Positions 1 through 6,278 of a stretch of 7,678 nt of DNA are shown piece by piece. The translations under genes and the position numbers were made by a program. How positions within the stretch are numbered: the first letter of the stretch is position 1; the number at the start of each line of letters is the position of its first letter. The notes beneath the pieces are model-generated. The model searched no databases, was not told the origin of the DNA, and worked only from the letters and a program-made list of their open reading frames with translations. This stretch comes from Burkholderiales bacterium (GTDB lineage: Bacteria > Pseudomonadota > Gammaproteobacteria > Burkholderiales > CAIKXV01), in contig JAIENF010000234.1 of NCBI GenBank assembly GCA_019751575.1, positions 1 to 7,678 on the forward strand. The letters are read 5' to 3'.

Positions 1-78
1 GTCGAGGCCGATCACGTCGGCGCCGAGGGCGTCGCCGGAGGCGACGATGTCGAGGCGGGTGGCGAGGGTGGCGGTCAT
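1..78 (-). CDS. N-terminal fragment, possible TauD/TfdA-type dioxygenase
   Basis: This gene starts at ATG 78-76 and runs leftward out of the window, so only 26 codons are visible, beginning MTATLATRLDIVASGDALGA and continuing DVIGLD. The pattern of a short strand, then ALGA, D/E-V, I/x-G-L-D resembles the first beta strand and turn of TauD/TfdA family Fe(II)/2-oxoglutarate dioxygenases, where ALGAEIxGxDL is common. The iron-binding HxD...H residues lie outside the window, so the family is inferred from a very short match. Upstream of the start there is only a weak purine stretch (GGGACAAG). It is transcribed divergently from the LysR gene, the classic arrangement for a regulator and its target, and the LysR box at 163-185 lies about 85 bases upstream of this start. 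I am fairly sure it is coding because codon use fits the neighbours; the family is a guess. Confidence 0.5.
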   Translation of the reverse strand, partial: MTATLATRLDIVASGDALGADVIGLD

Positions 79-154
79 GGGGCTTGTCCCGGTGGGCGGT
101 GTCTTGACGTGGATCAATGGTGGTCGCTGATGATCTATGCGTCCAATCTCTTTG

Positions 155-184
155 TTGAATGCATTTATCATCTACATCGATAAA
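155..184 (+). promoter_or_regulatory. Candidate lysR promoter overlapping the operator
   Basis: TTGAAT (155-160) and GATAAA (179-184) are spaced by 18 bases and each matches the sigma70 consensus at four of six positions. A start near 191 would leave a leader of only a few bases before ATG 198, consistent with the lack of a Shine-Dalgarno sequence. The -10 element is the right arm of the operator dyad, so binding there would block transcription of lysR. This is a weak promoter call resting mainly on its location. Confidence 0.3.
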
Positions 185-185
185 T
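163..185. promoter_or_regulatory. Probable LysR-type operator (ATC-N9-GAT dyad)
   Basis: A perfect 7-base inverted repeat, ATTTATC at 163-169 and GATAAAT at 179-185, is separated by 9 bases. Its core is ATC-N9-GAT, the form of the LysR-family T-N11-A consensus best known from NodD boxes. It is AT-rich inside a GC-rich region, lies 12 bases before the lysR start and about 85 bases upstream of the divergent gene at 78. This fits autorepression of lysR together with activation of the divergent gene. The dyad is seen directly; binding is inferred. Confidence 0.65.
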
Positions 186-197
186 TTGCCATGAACC

Positions 198-1157
198 ATG
201 AAGTCACGCATCACCCTGCGCCAGCTCGAGGCCTTCGTCGCCGTCGCCAGGGCGCTGAGCTTCAGCGAGGCGGCACGGCGGGTGCATCTTTCGCAGCCGG
301 CGCTCAGCGCGGCGATCCGCAAGCTCGAGGACGCGGTCGACGCGCAGCTCTTTGACCGCACGACACGGCGCGTGCAGCTGTCGTCGGTCGGGCGCGAGCT
401 CCTGCACGTCGTCGAGCGGCTGTTCGACGACTTCGACGCCGCGCTGGAGAGCGTGCGCGAGTTCGTCGAGGGCAAGCGCGGGCGGCTCGCGATCGCCGCG
501 TCACCATCGCTGGCGGCGGCGTTCCTGCCCGAGGTGATCTCGAAGTTCGAGCCGGCGCATCCGCGCATCGCGCTGCAGGTGCACGACGCCTTGAGCGACG
601 TGGCGATCGAGATGGTGCGCACCGGGCAGGTGGACCTCGCGCTGGCGCCGGAACGGATCGACGACGCCGAGCTGACGCACCGCGAGCTGTTCGAGGACAG
701 CCTCGTGCTGCTGTGCCGGACGGACCATCCGCTGGCGGCCCGGCGCACCGTCACTTGGCGGCAGCTGCACGGGCACCGGCTAGTGTCGCTGAAGAGCACG
801 AGCAGCGTGCGGCACCTGGTGGAGGCGGCGTTGATCGAGCACGGCGGCGAGGTCAAGCCGGCATTTGAGGTGGAGCACGCCAGCACGGTGATCGGGTTCG
901 TCGCCAACGGCCTGGGCGTCGGCGTGCTGCCGCTGTCCCTGCTGCCGCTGGTGCGGGTCGGACAGGTGACGTATCGCCGGATCACGGGGCCGGAGATCCG
1001 GCGGGCGATCTGCGTGGTGGCGTCAAGGGCCAGGTCGTTGTCGCCGGCGGCTGAGGCCTTCGTGGAGTTGTGCGTACTGGCGGCCAAGCAGCGAGGCGAC
1101 ACGTCGAAGCCGTCGCGGGGTGCGCGCGCGCAGGGCGAGCGCGATGCCGGTCGCTAG
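198..1157 (+). CDS. LysR-family transcriptional regulator
   Basis: A 319-residue protein of normal LysR length. Residues 6-65 form the winged helix-turn-helix: LRQLEAFVAVARALSFSEAA, then the recognition helix SQPALSAAIRKLE (32-44) and LFDRTTRRV (51-59). A linker helix follows, and from about residue 92 a periplasmic-binding-protein-like effector domain with typical segments such as GLGVGVLPLSLLP. It is expected to bind DNA as a tetramer and respond to a small metabolite. The likely target is the divergent gene at 1-78, with the ATC-N9-GAT box at 163-185 as the site. ATG 198 is chosen because the family match begins about six residues in; an out-of-frame ATG at 191 is ignored. No convincing Shine-Dalgarno sequence precedes it. 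The last roughly 20 residues are basic and low in complexity, probably an unstructured tail. The family call is firm; the effector is unknown. Confidence 0.95.
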   Translation: MKSRITLRQLEAFVAVARALSFSEAARRVHLSQPALSAAIRKLEDAVDAQLFDRTTRRVQLSSVGRELLHVVERLFDDFDAALESVREFVEGKRGRLAIAASPSLAAAFLPEVISKFEPAHPRIALQVHDALSDVAIEMVRTGQVDLALAPERIDDAELTHRELFEDSLVLLCRTDHPLAARRTVTWRQLHGHRLVSLKSTSSVRHLVEAALIEHGGEVKPAFEVEHASTVIGFVANGLGVGVLPLSLLPLVRVGQVTYRRITGPEIRRAICVVASRARSLSPAAEAFVELCVLAAKQRGDTSKPSRGARAQGERDAGR

Positions 1158-1698
1158 TGCGGTGCGGCAAGCTGTTCCGTACCTGTTTGAGAGGCCGGCG
1201 TTGCCGCTCGCTGGGAACCCTCTGTCTTCTTCGCGAGGTGTGGGGCGATCGAACACCACCACGGGACACTTGCGCAGCGTCATCGCAGCACCCGCGCCGG
1301 CTCGGCTCTCGCCGTGATCACTGCGGCGCAGAGATGCGTGGCGTTCAATGTCCATGCGTGTAGTGCGAATCCGGCACATGGGCATGCGCATGCCGCCTCG
1401 GCTCGTCCCGATGCCGATGGCAGTGCGGTCCGACCGGCATCGGGTCGTGCACGTGGTCGTATTGAGCGTCGTGCGCGTGCACTTCGATGATCGCGCGATG
1501 TCATTACTGTGCTTCGGTGAGACGTCATGCACGGCACGTGCTCCGGAACGCCCGGCGACCCCCAGACCCTTGGCCCCGATCATTGGCGGGCTTTCCCGGA
1601 ACCTCCAGGGCTTCGCGCGGCCAGTGCTGCTCCTCCGAGGAGATCAGTTCGGCTGGGACATCCTCAAGCAGCAGTCTGATGGTCGGATGGCTGCCGGG
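1158..1698. other. 541-base region without an intact gene
   Basis: Between the lysR stop and the end of the isomerase-like gene I see no intact gene. Reading frames on both strands are arginine-rich or low-complexity shadows. Two things stand out. One is the histidine-rich minus-strand frame at 1345-1500, listed separately. The other is an open in-frame stretch (1525-1698, minus) that continues the isomerase-like gene beyond its TAG. A short CTCCT/AGGAG inverted repeat lies at 1630-1642, without a T-run. No tRNA, insertion sequence or clear terminator is visible. The region reads as a graveyard between two gene modules. Confidence 0.6.
1345..1500 (-). pseudogene. Remnant of a small histidine-rich, probably metal-binding protein
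   Basis: Read on the minus strand, this frame is 51 codons ending in TGA (1347-1345) and contains 14 histidines, mostly alternating as HxH. Segments include VHAHDAQYDHVHD, PHCHRHRDEP and HAHAHVPDSHYTHGH. It resembles, from memory, a class of short proteobacterial hypothetical proteins with repeated HEHVHD, PHxHRHEP and HPHxPDxHHxH patterns, presumably divalent-metal binders. Two stop codons (TAA TGA, 1506-1501) immediately precede the frame and it has no good start: the first GTG is at 1482 and the first ATG at 1440, neither with a Shine-Dalgarno sequence. Several positions where I expect histidine are Tyr or Asp (QYDH, RDEP, SHYT), each one base from a His codon. I therefore read it as a truncated, decaying gene. 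A small intact gene starting at GTG 1482 is possible. The family match is remembered, not computed. Confidence 0.5.
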
Positions 1699-2301
1699 CT
1701 ACCGATCTCCGCCCAGCCGTTCCTCCAAGAAGTCCAGCCGGTCCTGCCCCCAAAACCGCTCGCCGTCCACGGCATACGTCGGCGAGCCGAATACGCCCGC
1801 CGCGATCGCCGCCCGTGTATTCTGGACGTACAGCTCATGGATGTGCGGATCGCGCGCCGACTCAATCAACGCCGCGCCGTCCAAGCCGGCATCGCGCGCG
1901 ATGTCCTGCAGCGTGCCCCAGTCGGCGATGTCGCGGTCCTCAGACCAGATGGCGCGCAGCACCGCCTGCGAGAGTGCGAGAGCGTCCAGCCCGTACTCGC
2001 GCGCGGCGATGACAAGCCGGCTCGAAGGCTCGCGGTCGACAGGGTAGTGTGCCGGCTGGAGGCGGATCGGCACGCCTAGACGCCGCGACCAGCGCGCAAG
2101 CTCGAGCTGCCGATAGCTCTGCCGCGCCGGCGATCGGCTCGGGAAGGGCGTGCCGCCCGTTGCTGCGAACACCGCGCCGAGATCTATCGGTTCCACCAGC
2201 ACGGCCGTCTGCGTGCGCTCGACGAGCTGCGCAAAGCGCGCGCTGCCGAGCCACGCCCACGGGCTCGCCGTGCTGAACCAGTATTGGACCGTGCGGACCA
2301 T
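1699..2301 (-). CDS. 2-hydroxychromene-2-carboxylate isomerase-like (DsbA-fold, kappa-GST type) protein
   Basis: From ATG 2301 this gives 200 residues, the usual length for the HCCA isomerase/kappa-GST branch of the DsbA family. The N-terminal strand and turn VQYWFSTASPWAWLG (5-19) match the family's FYFDxxSPxxYLA motif, with Ser13-Pro14 where thiol oxidoreductases have CxxC. The C-terminal part has the family signature GVFGSPTYAVDGERFWGQDR (169-188), including the conserved cis-proline after Gly172-Ser173. Known members use glutathione to isomerise chromene carboxylates in naphthalene-type degradation; many relatives act on unknown substrates. It is the last gene of the cluster, 15 bases after the FAD oxidoreductase stop, with GGGTGG 9 bases before the ATG. 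An in-frame GTG at 2313 would add four residues. A cytoplasmic enzyme is expected, as no signal peptide is seen. The family is confident; the substrate is unknown. Confidence 0.88.
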   Translation of the reverse strand: MVRTVQYWFSTASPWAWLGSARFAQLVERTQTAVLVEPIDLGAVFAATGGTPFPSRSPARQSYRQLELARWSRRLGVPIRLQPAHYPVDREPSSRLVIAAREYGLDALALSQAVLRAIWSEDRDIADWGTLQDIARDAGLDGAALIESARDPHIHELYVQNTRAAIAAGVFGSPTYAVDGERFWGQDRLDFLEERLGGDR

Positions 2302-2316
2302 GCGCAATGCCACCCG

Positions 2317-3711
2317 TCAGGCCGCGATGTCCTCGGGGTGCAGCGGCATGTGCCATTCGCGCAGCACCGCCTGCACTTTCGCGACCGGCACGCGGCGCAC
2401 CGTGGTGCCTTCGTCGATTGCGATGGCCGCCGCGACGCCCGCCGCCTGACCGATAGACATGCAGGCCGGCATGTTTCGCGAGCGTGCATGCGCCTCGTGG
2501 TCGGCCGAGATACAGCGGCCCGCGACGAGGAGCTGCTCGACGCGCTGGGGCACCAGGCAGCGGTACGGGATCTCGTACGGCGGCATGCTCTGGAAGTCGA
2601 CGTCGCCGCCCTTCGGGTCGTGGATGTCGAGCGCCGAAGCGTCCACCGCGATGCTGTCGTCGAAGCGCGTCTCGCCTCGCGAGTCCGGGCCAGTGAGCAT
2701 GTATTCGCCGACGATGTGGCGCGTCTCGCGCACGCCGAGGATCGGAGACACCTGGCCGAGCCGCGCGGATTCGAAGCCCGGGACGCGCTCGTGGAGGAAG
2801 CGCACGACCCCCTCGATCTGCCGATAACACTCGAGAATCGCGGCGGTGAACAGCTCCGGCGAGAACACATCGATGCCCAAGACGCGCGTGGCGTTCACGT
2901 ACATCTGCCCGTCGGCAGTCTTCAGCGTGATGTTGTCGCGCTGCAGACGCACGCCCGTCTCCTCCTGGAAGCGGCGCAGCATGCCGTTGAAACCGGTGAG
3001 CCACAGGCCGTAAGCGAGCCCGGCCTCGTCTGCGGGGATGGCGCGCGCGGGCACGTCGTCGCAGGTGCGTGCCCACTCGGCCAGGCGCACCAGGTCGACG
3101 TTCTTCATGATGAAGTACATCGACACGGGCTGCATGCGCGCTTCCTTCTCGCCCGAACCCATGACGAACGGCGCGTTCGCCTTCGCGGCCATGTCGGCGT
3201 CAGCCGAGCAGTCGATCAGCACCTTCGCGCCGACGAACTGGCGGCCACCCTTACCCTCAATGACGACGCCGGTCACGGCGCCGTTTTCAACCACCGGGTT
3301 GGAGACGAAGGTCTCGAAGAGGATCTGCACGCCGGCCTCGACGCACAGGCGTGTGAGCAGCATCTTCATGACCTCCGGATCGGTCGGCGAGGCGATCTTC
3401 ACGCCGCCGGTCTTGGTGGTGGCCATGTAGTCGTCGCCCGCGCCGCCGATCGAGCGCGCCAGGTTCCAGATCTCGAGCGGGATGCCGCCGAGCAGCGAGC
3501 CCGATGGCTTCGTGTTCAGGCCGAGTGTGAGGATGCCGCCCAGCGAGCCGAAGCGCTCGATGAGCACGACCTTCTTGCCGCGGCGCGCGGCCGCAATCGC
3601 GGCGATGGGGCCGGTGGTGCCGCCGCCGACGACGACGACGTCGGCGTCCATGAGCACAGGGATCTCGCGTGCCGGCTCGGAGATCGTGGTTCGTATGGGG
3701 TTCGTGTACAT
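2317..3711 (-). CDS. FAD-dependent oxidoreductase (FAD_oxidored family)
   Basis: A 464-residue protein. Residues 24-53 form the FAD-binding Rossmann unit: DADVVVVGGGTTG (GxGxxG at 29-34), a helix, then KVVLIER with Glu52 placed to bind the ribose. After it comes GSLGGILTLG, typical of the family. The C-terminal cap of the FAD site is LLVAGRCISADHEAH (394-408) followed by MPACMSIGQAAGVAAAIA (414-431), the second half of the FAD site in the PF12831 family. Such proteins are mostly uncharacterised dehydrogenases or reductases, often beside catabolic genes and Bug or TRAP transporters. ATG 3711 is supported by GAGG at 3722-3719, 7 bases upstream; the longer frame upstream has no family similarity. 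It lies 103 bases after the bug gene and 15 bases before the isomerase-like gene, so co-transcription is likely. A cytoplasmic protein is expected. The substrate and the electron acceptor are unknown. Confidence 0.93.
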   Translation of the reverse strand: MYTNPIRTTISEPAREIPVLMDADVVVVGGGTTGPIAAIAAARRGKKVVLIERFGSLGGILTLGLNTKPSGSLLGGIPLEIWNLARSIGGAGDDYMATTKTGGVKIASPTDPEVMKMLLTRLCVEAGVQILFETFVSNPVVENGAVTGVVIEGKGGRQFVGAKVLIDCSADADMAAKANAPFVMGSGEKEARMQPVSMYFIMKNVDLVRLAEWARTCDDVPARAIPADEAGLAYGLWLTGFNGMLRRFQEETGVRLQRDNITLKTADGQMYVNATRVLGIDVFSPELFTAAILECYRQIEGVVRFLHERVPGFESARLGQVSPILGVRETRHIVGEYMLTGPDSRGETRFDDSIAVDASALDIHDPKGGDVDFQSMPPYEIPYRCLVPQRVEQLLVAGRCISADHEAHARSRNMPACMSIGQAAGVAAAIAIDEGTTVRRVPVAKVQAVLREWHMPLHPEDIAA

Positions 3712-3726
3712 GCCAATGCCTCGTGT

Positions 3727-3741
3727 GGCGCCCGGGGCGCC
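3727..3741 (-). other. GC-rich hairpin just before the FAD oxidoreductase ribosome site
   Basis: GGCGCCC (3727-3733) and GGGCGCC (3735-3741) form a 7-base inverted repeat around one base, or a 6-base stem with a 3-base loop. In the mRNA it ends 4 bases before the GAGG that starts translation of the flavoprotein. It could protect the downstream mRNA after processing or tune expression between the bug gene and the flavoprotein. There is no T-run, so a terminator is unlikely. The repeat is seen directly; the role is a guess. Confidence 0.4.
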
Positions 3742-3814
3742 TCGGTTCGTGAAGTGGGCTCTGGGGTGCGCTCCTGCGGGCGCGCAGAGTTCGATTTGCG
3801 TGCGGTGCGCCGCT

Positions 3815-4789
3815 TCAGTCCGCCTTGGCGCCCGATAGCTGCACGGCCTTGGACCACTTGGCGATCTCGTCGCGGTTCCAGGACGCAAACTGCTCGGGCG
3901 TGTTGCCCACGACCACCGCGCCCGATTGCGCGAGCTGGTCCTTCACCTCCGGCATGCGCAGCACGGTCACCAGATCGCTGTGGATCTTGTTGACAATCTC
4001 CTTCGGGGTGCCAGCGGGTACCAGCGCGCCGATCCACGAGACAGCCTCGAACTTCGGCACGCCGGACTCGGCCATCGTCGGTACGTCGGGCAGGGACGGC
4101 GCGCGCTGCGCGCTGGTCACGGCGATGGCCTTGAGCTTGCCCGACTTCAGGTGCGGCGTGGCCGCGACGATGTTGTCCCACATCAAATCGATCTTGCCGC
4201 TCATCAGGTCGGTGTACGCGGCCGGCGTGCCCTTGTACGGCACGTGCACCAGGTCGGTCGCGGTGGCGCTCTTGAACAGTTCACCCGCGAGGTGGTTCGA
4301 GGTGCCGACGCCGCCCGAGCCGAAGTTCAGCTTGCCGGGGTTCGCCTTGGCGTACGCGATGAGCCCCTTCACGTCCTTGGCCGGCAGGTCAGGCGGCGCG
4401 ACGAGTACCAGCGGCGTGGTGGCCACGAGCGTGATCGGCGCGAAGTCCTTGAGGTAGTCGTAGTTCAACTTGGCGTAGAGCGACACGCTGATCGCGTTTG
4501 CGACCGTGCCGAAGAAGATGGTGTAGCCGTCGGCCTGTGCTCGCGCCGCCAGCCCGCTGCCGAGGTTGCCGCCGGCGCCAGGGCGGTTGTCGATGATCAC
4601 GGGCTGCCCCCACTTCTCTTGCAGCTTCTGGCCCACGGCACGCGCGATCACGTCCGTCGCGCTTGCGGGGGGAAAGCCGAAAAGGATCATCACAGGCTTG
4701 GTGGGCCAGCTGGTTTCCGCGGCCGCAGGCGCGGCCGCGATGGTGGCGAACGAGGCGACGAGCGAGCAGAACAGGGACTTCGGGTTCAT
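3815..4789 (-). CDS. Bug/TctC-family periplasmic tricarboxylate-type binding receptor
   Basis: A 324-residue protein, normal for the family (PF03401). It starts with a Sec signal peptide, MNPKSLFCSLVASFATIAAA followed by PAAA, with likely cleavage after Ala24. The mature protein begins ETSWPTKP, the usual WPxKP start. FGFPPASATDVIAR (38-50) corresponds to the FPPGGxTDxxAR ligand loop with Asp46, and NRPGAGGNLGSGLAA (68-82) is another hallmark. Bug proteins bind small carboxylates, amino acids or nicotinate-like compounds in the periplasm, for TctAB transporters or as sensors; no tctA or tctB is present here. ATG 4789 has a strong Shine-Dalgarno sequence, GAAGGA at 4800-4795, 5 bases upstream. 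It is the first gene of the minus-strand cluster and faces the gntR gene across a 103-base promoter region. FPPAS in place of the usual FPPGG may reflect ligand choice. The family is certain; the ligand is unknown. Confidence 0.95.
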   Translation of the reverse strand: MNPKSLFCSLVASFATIAAAPAAAETSWPTKPVMILFGFPPASATDVIARAVGQKLQEKWGQPVIIDNRPGAGGNLGSGLAARAQADGYTIFFGTVANAISVSLYAKLNYDYLKDFAPITLVATTPLVLVAPPDLPAKDVKGLIAYAKANPGKLNFGSGGVGTSNHLAGELFKSATATDLVHVPYKGTPAAYTDLMSGKIDLMWDNIVAATPHLKSGKLKAIAVTSAQRAPSLPDVPTMAESGVPKFEAVSWIGALVPAGTPKEIVNKIHSDLVTVLRMPEVKDQLAQSGAVVVGNTPEQFASWNRDEIAKWSKAVQLSGAKAD

Positions 4790-4826
4790 GGGCGTCCTTC
4801 CGGTGAGGCCCTCAACGGGCGGTGAA

Positions 4827-4854
4827 TGGACAGAATGCTATAGTTATATATAGG
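4827..4854 (+). promoter_or_regulatory. Candidate gntR promoter
   Basis: TGGACA (4827-4832, five of six) and TATAGG (4849-4854, four of six) are spaced by 16 bases on the plus strand. The start would be near 4861, giving a leader of about 30 bases. It overlaps the bug promoter face to face and the same palindromes, so autorepression of gntR and repression of the cluster could share one site. Confidence 0.4.
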
Positions 4855-4863
4855 ACTAGTCAA
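4835..4863 (-). promoter_or_regulatory. Promoter of the bug cluster
   Basis: On the minus strand, TTGACT (4863-4858, five of six) and TAGCAT (4840-4835, four of six) are separated by exactly 17 bases. The predicted start is near 4828, about 38 bases before the bug ATG. The -35 box shares four bases with the palindrome GACTAGTC, and the spacer contains the CTATA-N6-TATAG dyad, so a bound regulator would exclude RNA polymerase. Confidence 0.55.
4838..4861. promoter_or_regulatory. Probable GntR operator: two adjacent palindromes
   Basis: CTATA (4838-4842) and TATAG (4849-4853) form a dyad with a 6-base spacer, followed directly by the perfect 8-base palindrome GACTAGTC (4854-4861). The AT-rich block stands out sharply from its surroundings. 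HutC-branch GntR proteins bind short palindromes of the GTCTAGAC type, and GACTAGTC has the same layout. Assignment to the neighbouring gntR product rests on position. Which of the two palindromes is bound cannot be told from sequence. Confidence 0.5.
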
Positions 4864-4892
4864 GCGACGCCATTTGCTAGCATTCGTATTCG

Positions 4893-5684
4893 ATGACTGT
4901 CGACATGCCCCGCCCCGCCGCTGACGACTTCCTGCGCCGCTATGGCAAGCGGGCGATGCAGGGACTGCCGAAGTACGTGCAGCTGCGCGAGGCGCTGCGC
5001 GGCGCGATCAACGCAGGCCATTGGGAGCCCGGCGCTCGGCTGCCGAGCGACATCGACCTGACGCGCCTCACTGGCTACAGCCTTGGCACCGTGCAGCGCG
5101 CGCTGCGCGAGCTCGCCGACGGGTGCATCGTGGTGCGCAGTCAGGGAAGCGGCACGTACGTGTCAGAAGGCGGCGGTGGGATCGACGCGCCACTGCACTT
5201 GCGCTTTCGCGGCAGCGCGGAGGGCGAACCAGCGTTCCTCCCTCTCTACCCCAAGGTGCTGTCTCGCACCCGCGCCAGCGGCAGCGGTGCGTGGTCCGCA
5301 TGGCTGCGCCCCGAAGAGGGCACCGATATCGTGCGCATCGATCGCCAGTTGAGCGTCAACGGCGAGTTCATCGTCTTCAATCGCTTCTATTTCGATGCGC
5401 GCGTATTCGCCGACATCGCGGCCCGCCCGCTCGCCACGCTCGACGGCGTGAATCTAAAGCAATTGCTCGGCGAAGCTGTCTCGATGCCTATCAGCGACGT
5501 CGAGCAGCACGTCTCGTTTGTGCAGTTCGATGCCGCTGGGTGCAAGGCGATGGGCGTGAAGGTGGGCACTCGCGGGTTGCTGTTGGAGAGCGCAGCTGCG
5601 GCCGGACGGGGAAATCCGGTTTACTTCCTGGAGTCTTTCATCCCGCCGAACGACCGGCGGCTCGACGTGTCGGCATTGCGCTAA
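4893..5684 (+). CDS. GntR-family regulator, HutC/UTRA branch
   Basis: A 263-residue protein. Residues 27-92 are the GntR winged helix-turn-helix: PKYVQLREALRGAINAGHWE, PGARLPSDIDLTRLTGYS, GTVQRALRELADGCIV and the wing RSQGSGTYV. Residues about 112-260 fit a UTRA ligand-binding domain: a paired segment around IVRIDRQLSVNGEFIVFNRF (146-165), then VEQHVSF (203-209) and VYFLESFIPPN (243-253), close to the usual YxRxxxP-type end. It is expected to be a dimeric repressor released by a small metabolite. It is divergent from the bug cluster with palindromes in between, so local control is likely. The start is uncertain: ATG 4893 has no clear Shine-Dalgarno sequence, and in-frame ATGs at 4905 and 4956 are possible, the latter leaving the DNA-binding domain intact. 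The family is confident; the ligand is unknown, plausibly the Bug ligand or a product of it. Confidence 0.93.
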   Translation: MTVDMPRPAADDFLRRYGKRAMQGLPKYVQLREALRGAINAGHWEPGARLPSDIDLTRLTGYSLGTVQRALRELADGCIVVRSQGSGTYVSEGGGGIDAPLHLRFRGSAEGEPAFLPLYPKVLSRTRASGSGAWSAWLRPEEGTDIVRIDRQLSVNGEFIVFNRFYFDARVFADIAARPLATLDGVNLKQLLGEAVSMPISDVEQHVSFVQFDAAGCKAMGVKVGTRGLLLESAAAAGRGNPVYFLESFIPPNDRRLDVSALR

Positions 5685-5692
5685 GGCGAGGT

Positions 5693-5708
5693 GCCGCGGG
5701 CCCGTGGC
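5693..5708 (+). terminator. Hairpin after gntR, possible terminator
   Basis: GCCGCG (5693-5698) pairs with CGTGGC (5703-5708), one pair being G-U, around the loop GGCC. It begins 9 bases after the gntR stop codon. No T-run follows, so it is either a Rho-assisted or weak terminator, or an mRNA-stabilising end. Confidence 0.35.
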
Positions 5709-6041
5709 CGGAGCGGCGCGCCTGGTTCGCGCACGAGGGGGGTATGCGCGTGCCGCCCCGCGGACGTTCGCGCTCGGAGCCTCGGAGGCCCACTTCGTGG
5801 CACGAGGTTGCGGGACAACGAGTGGTCCTCAGTGCGACCGGGACCGCAACGGGTCGGAAGTGCCAGTTCGCCGATGTGGCAAGCGGTCGTTTGGGCTTGC
5901 CCGTCGCGCCTCGGCGGACGCGATGTCAGCTGCACAACCATGAGCGCTCATTGAGCTGGCGAGATCGGAGCCGGGCCGATGACCGCTGCGGGCCAGTCAC
6001 AGTGAATCGATGCAGCGACGCCGATCGACCGCAACCGCTGA

Positions 6042-6278
6042 AGCCCTCAACGCCGCCACAAGACACTGGCCAAGCAATCAGCGGTAGTCGAGCTGATCGC
6101 GACCGTGTCCCACTCGATCGTGGCCTACCTGGCCCTGCACAACATGCTGGCCAAGGCCAACGACCGATCGCTTCCACTGCGGATGCTCGAAGCCAGCAGC
6201 GACGACCTGCACGACTGGCTGGAGTTCGTCAGGCGCGAGGGCGACGTGGCGGGACTCGCGCCACCCGAAAAGGACTGA
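6042..6278 (+). pseudogene. Orphan coding-like fragment, C-terminal end of an unrecognised protein
   Basis: The frame is open for 78 codons between a TGA at 6039-6041 and the TGA at 6276-6278. It reads like a real protein end with regular GC-rich third positions and a helical, amphipathic composition: AVVELIATVSHSIVAYLALH, then NMLAKANDRSLPLRMLEA and SSDDLHDWLEFVRREGD. The first ATG, at 6144, would leave only 44 residues and has no ribosome site. Just upstream another frame reads TATAEALNAATR, so a frameshift around 6050-6065 may have broken the gene. I do not recognise the family. No partner genes are nearby. Most likely this is the tail of a gene lost by deletion or insertion; a small intact gene is less likely. 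Confidence 0.4.

Noticed and set aside
1023..1583. Minus-strand frame with a segment TLRKCPVVVFDRP recalling a universal stress protein end
   Set aside because: The match is only about a dozen residues, the surrounding sequence is low-complexity, and the frame runs into the lysR coding region.
1348..2079. Plus-strand frame of 243 codons starting with a methionine-rich stretch
   Set aside because: The methionines are CAT histidine codons of the minus-strand His-rich frame read backwards, and the rest lies antisense to the isomerase-like gene with no family similarity.
2284..3993. Long plus-strand frame (569 codons)
   Set aside because: It is antisense to the FAD oxidoreductase and bug genes, rich in Arg, His and Ala, as expected from GC-rich antisense frames; the minus-strand proteins have clear domains.
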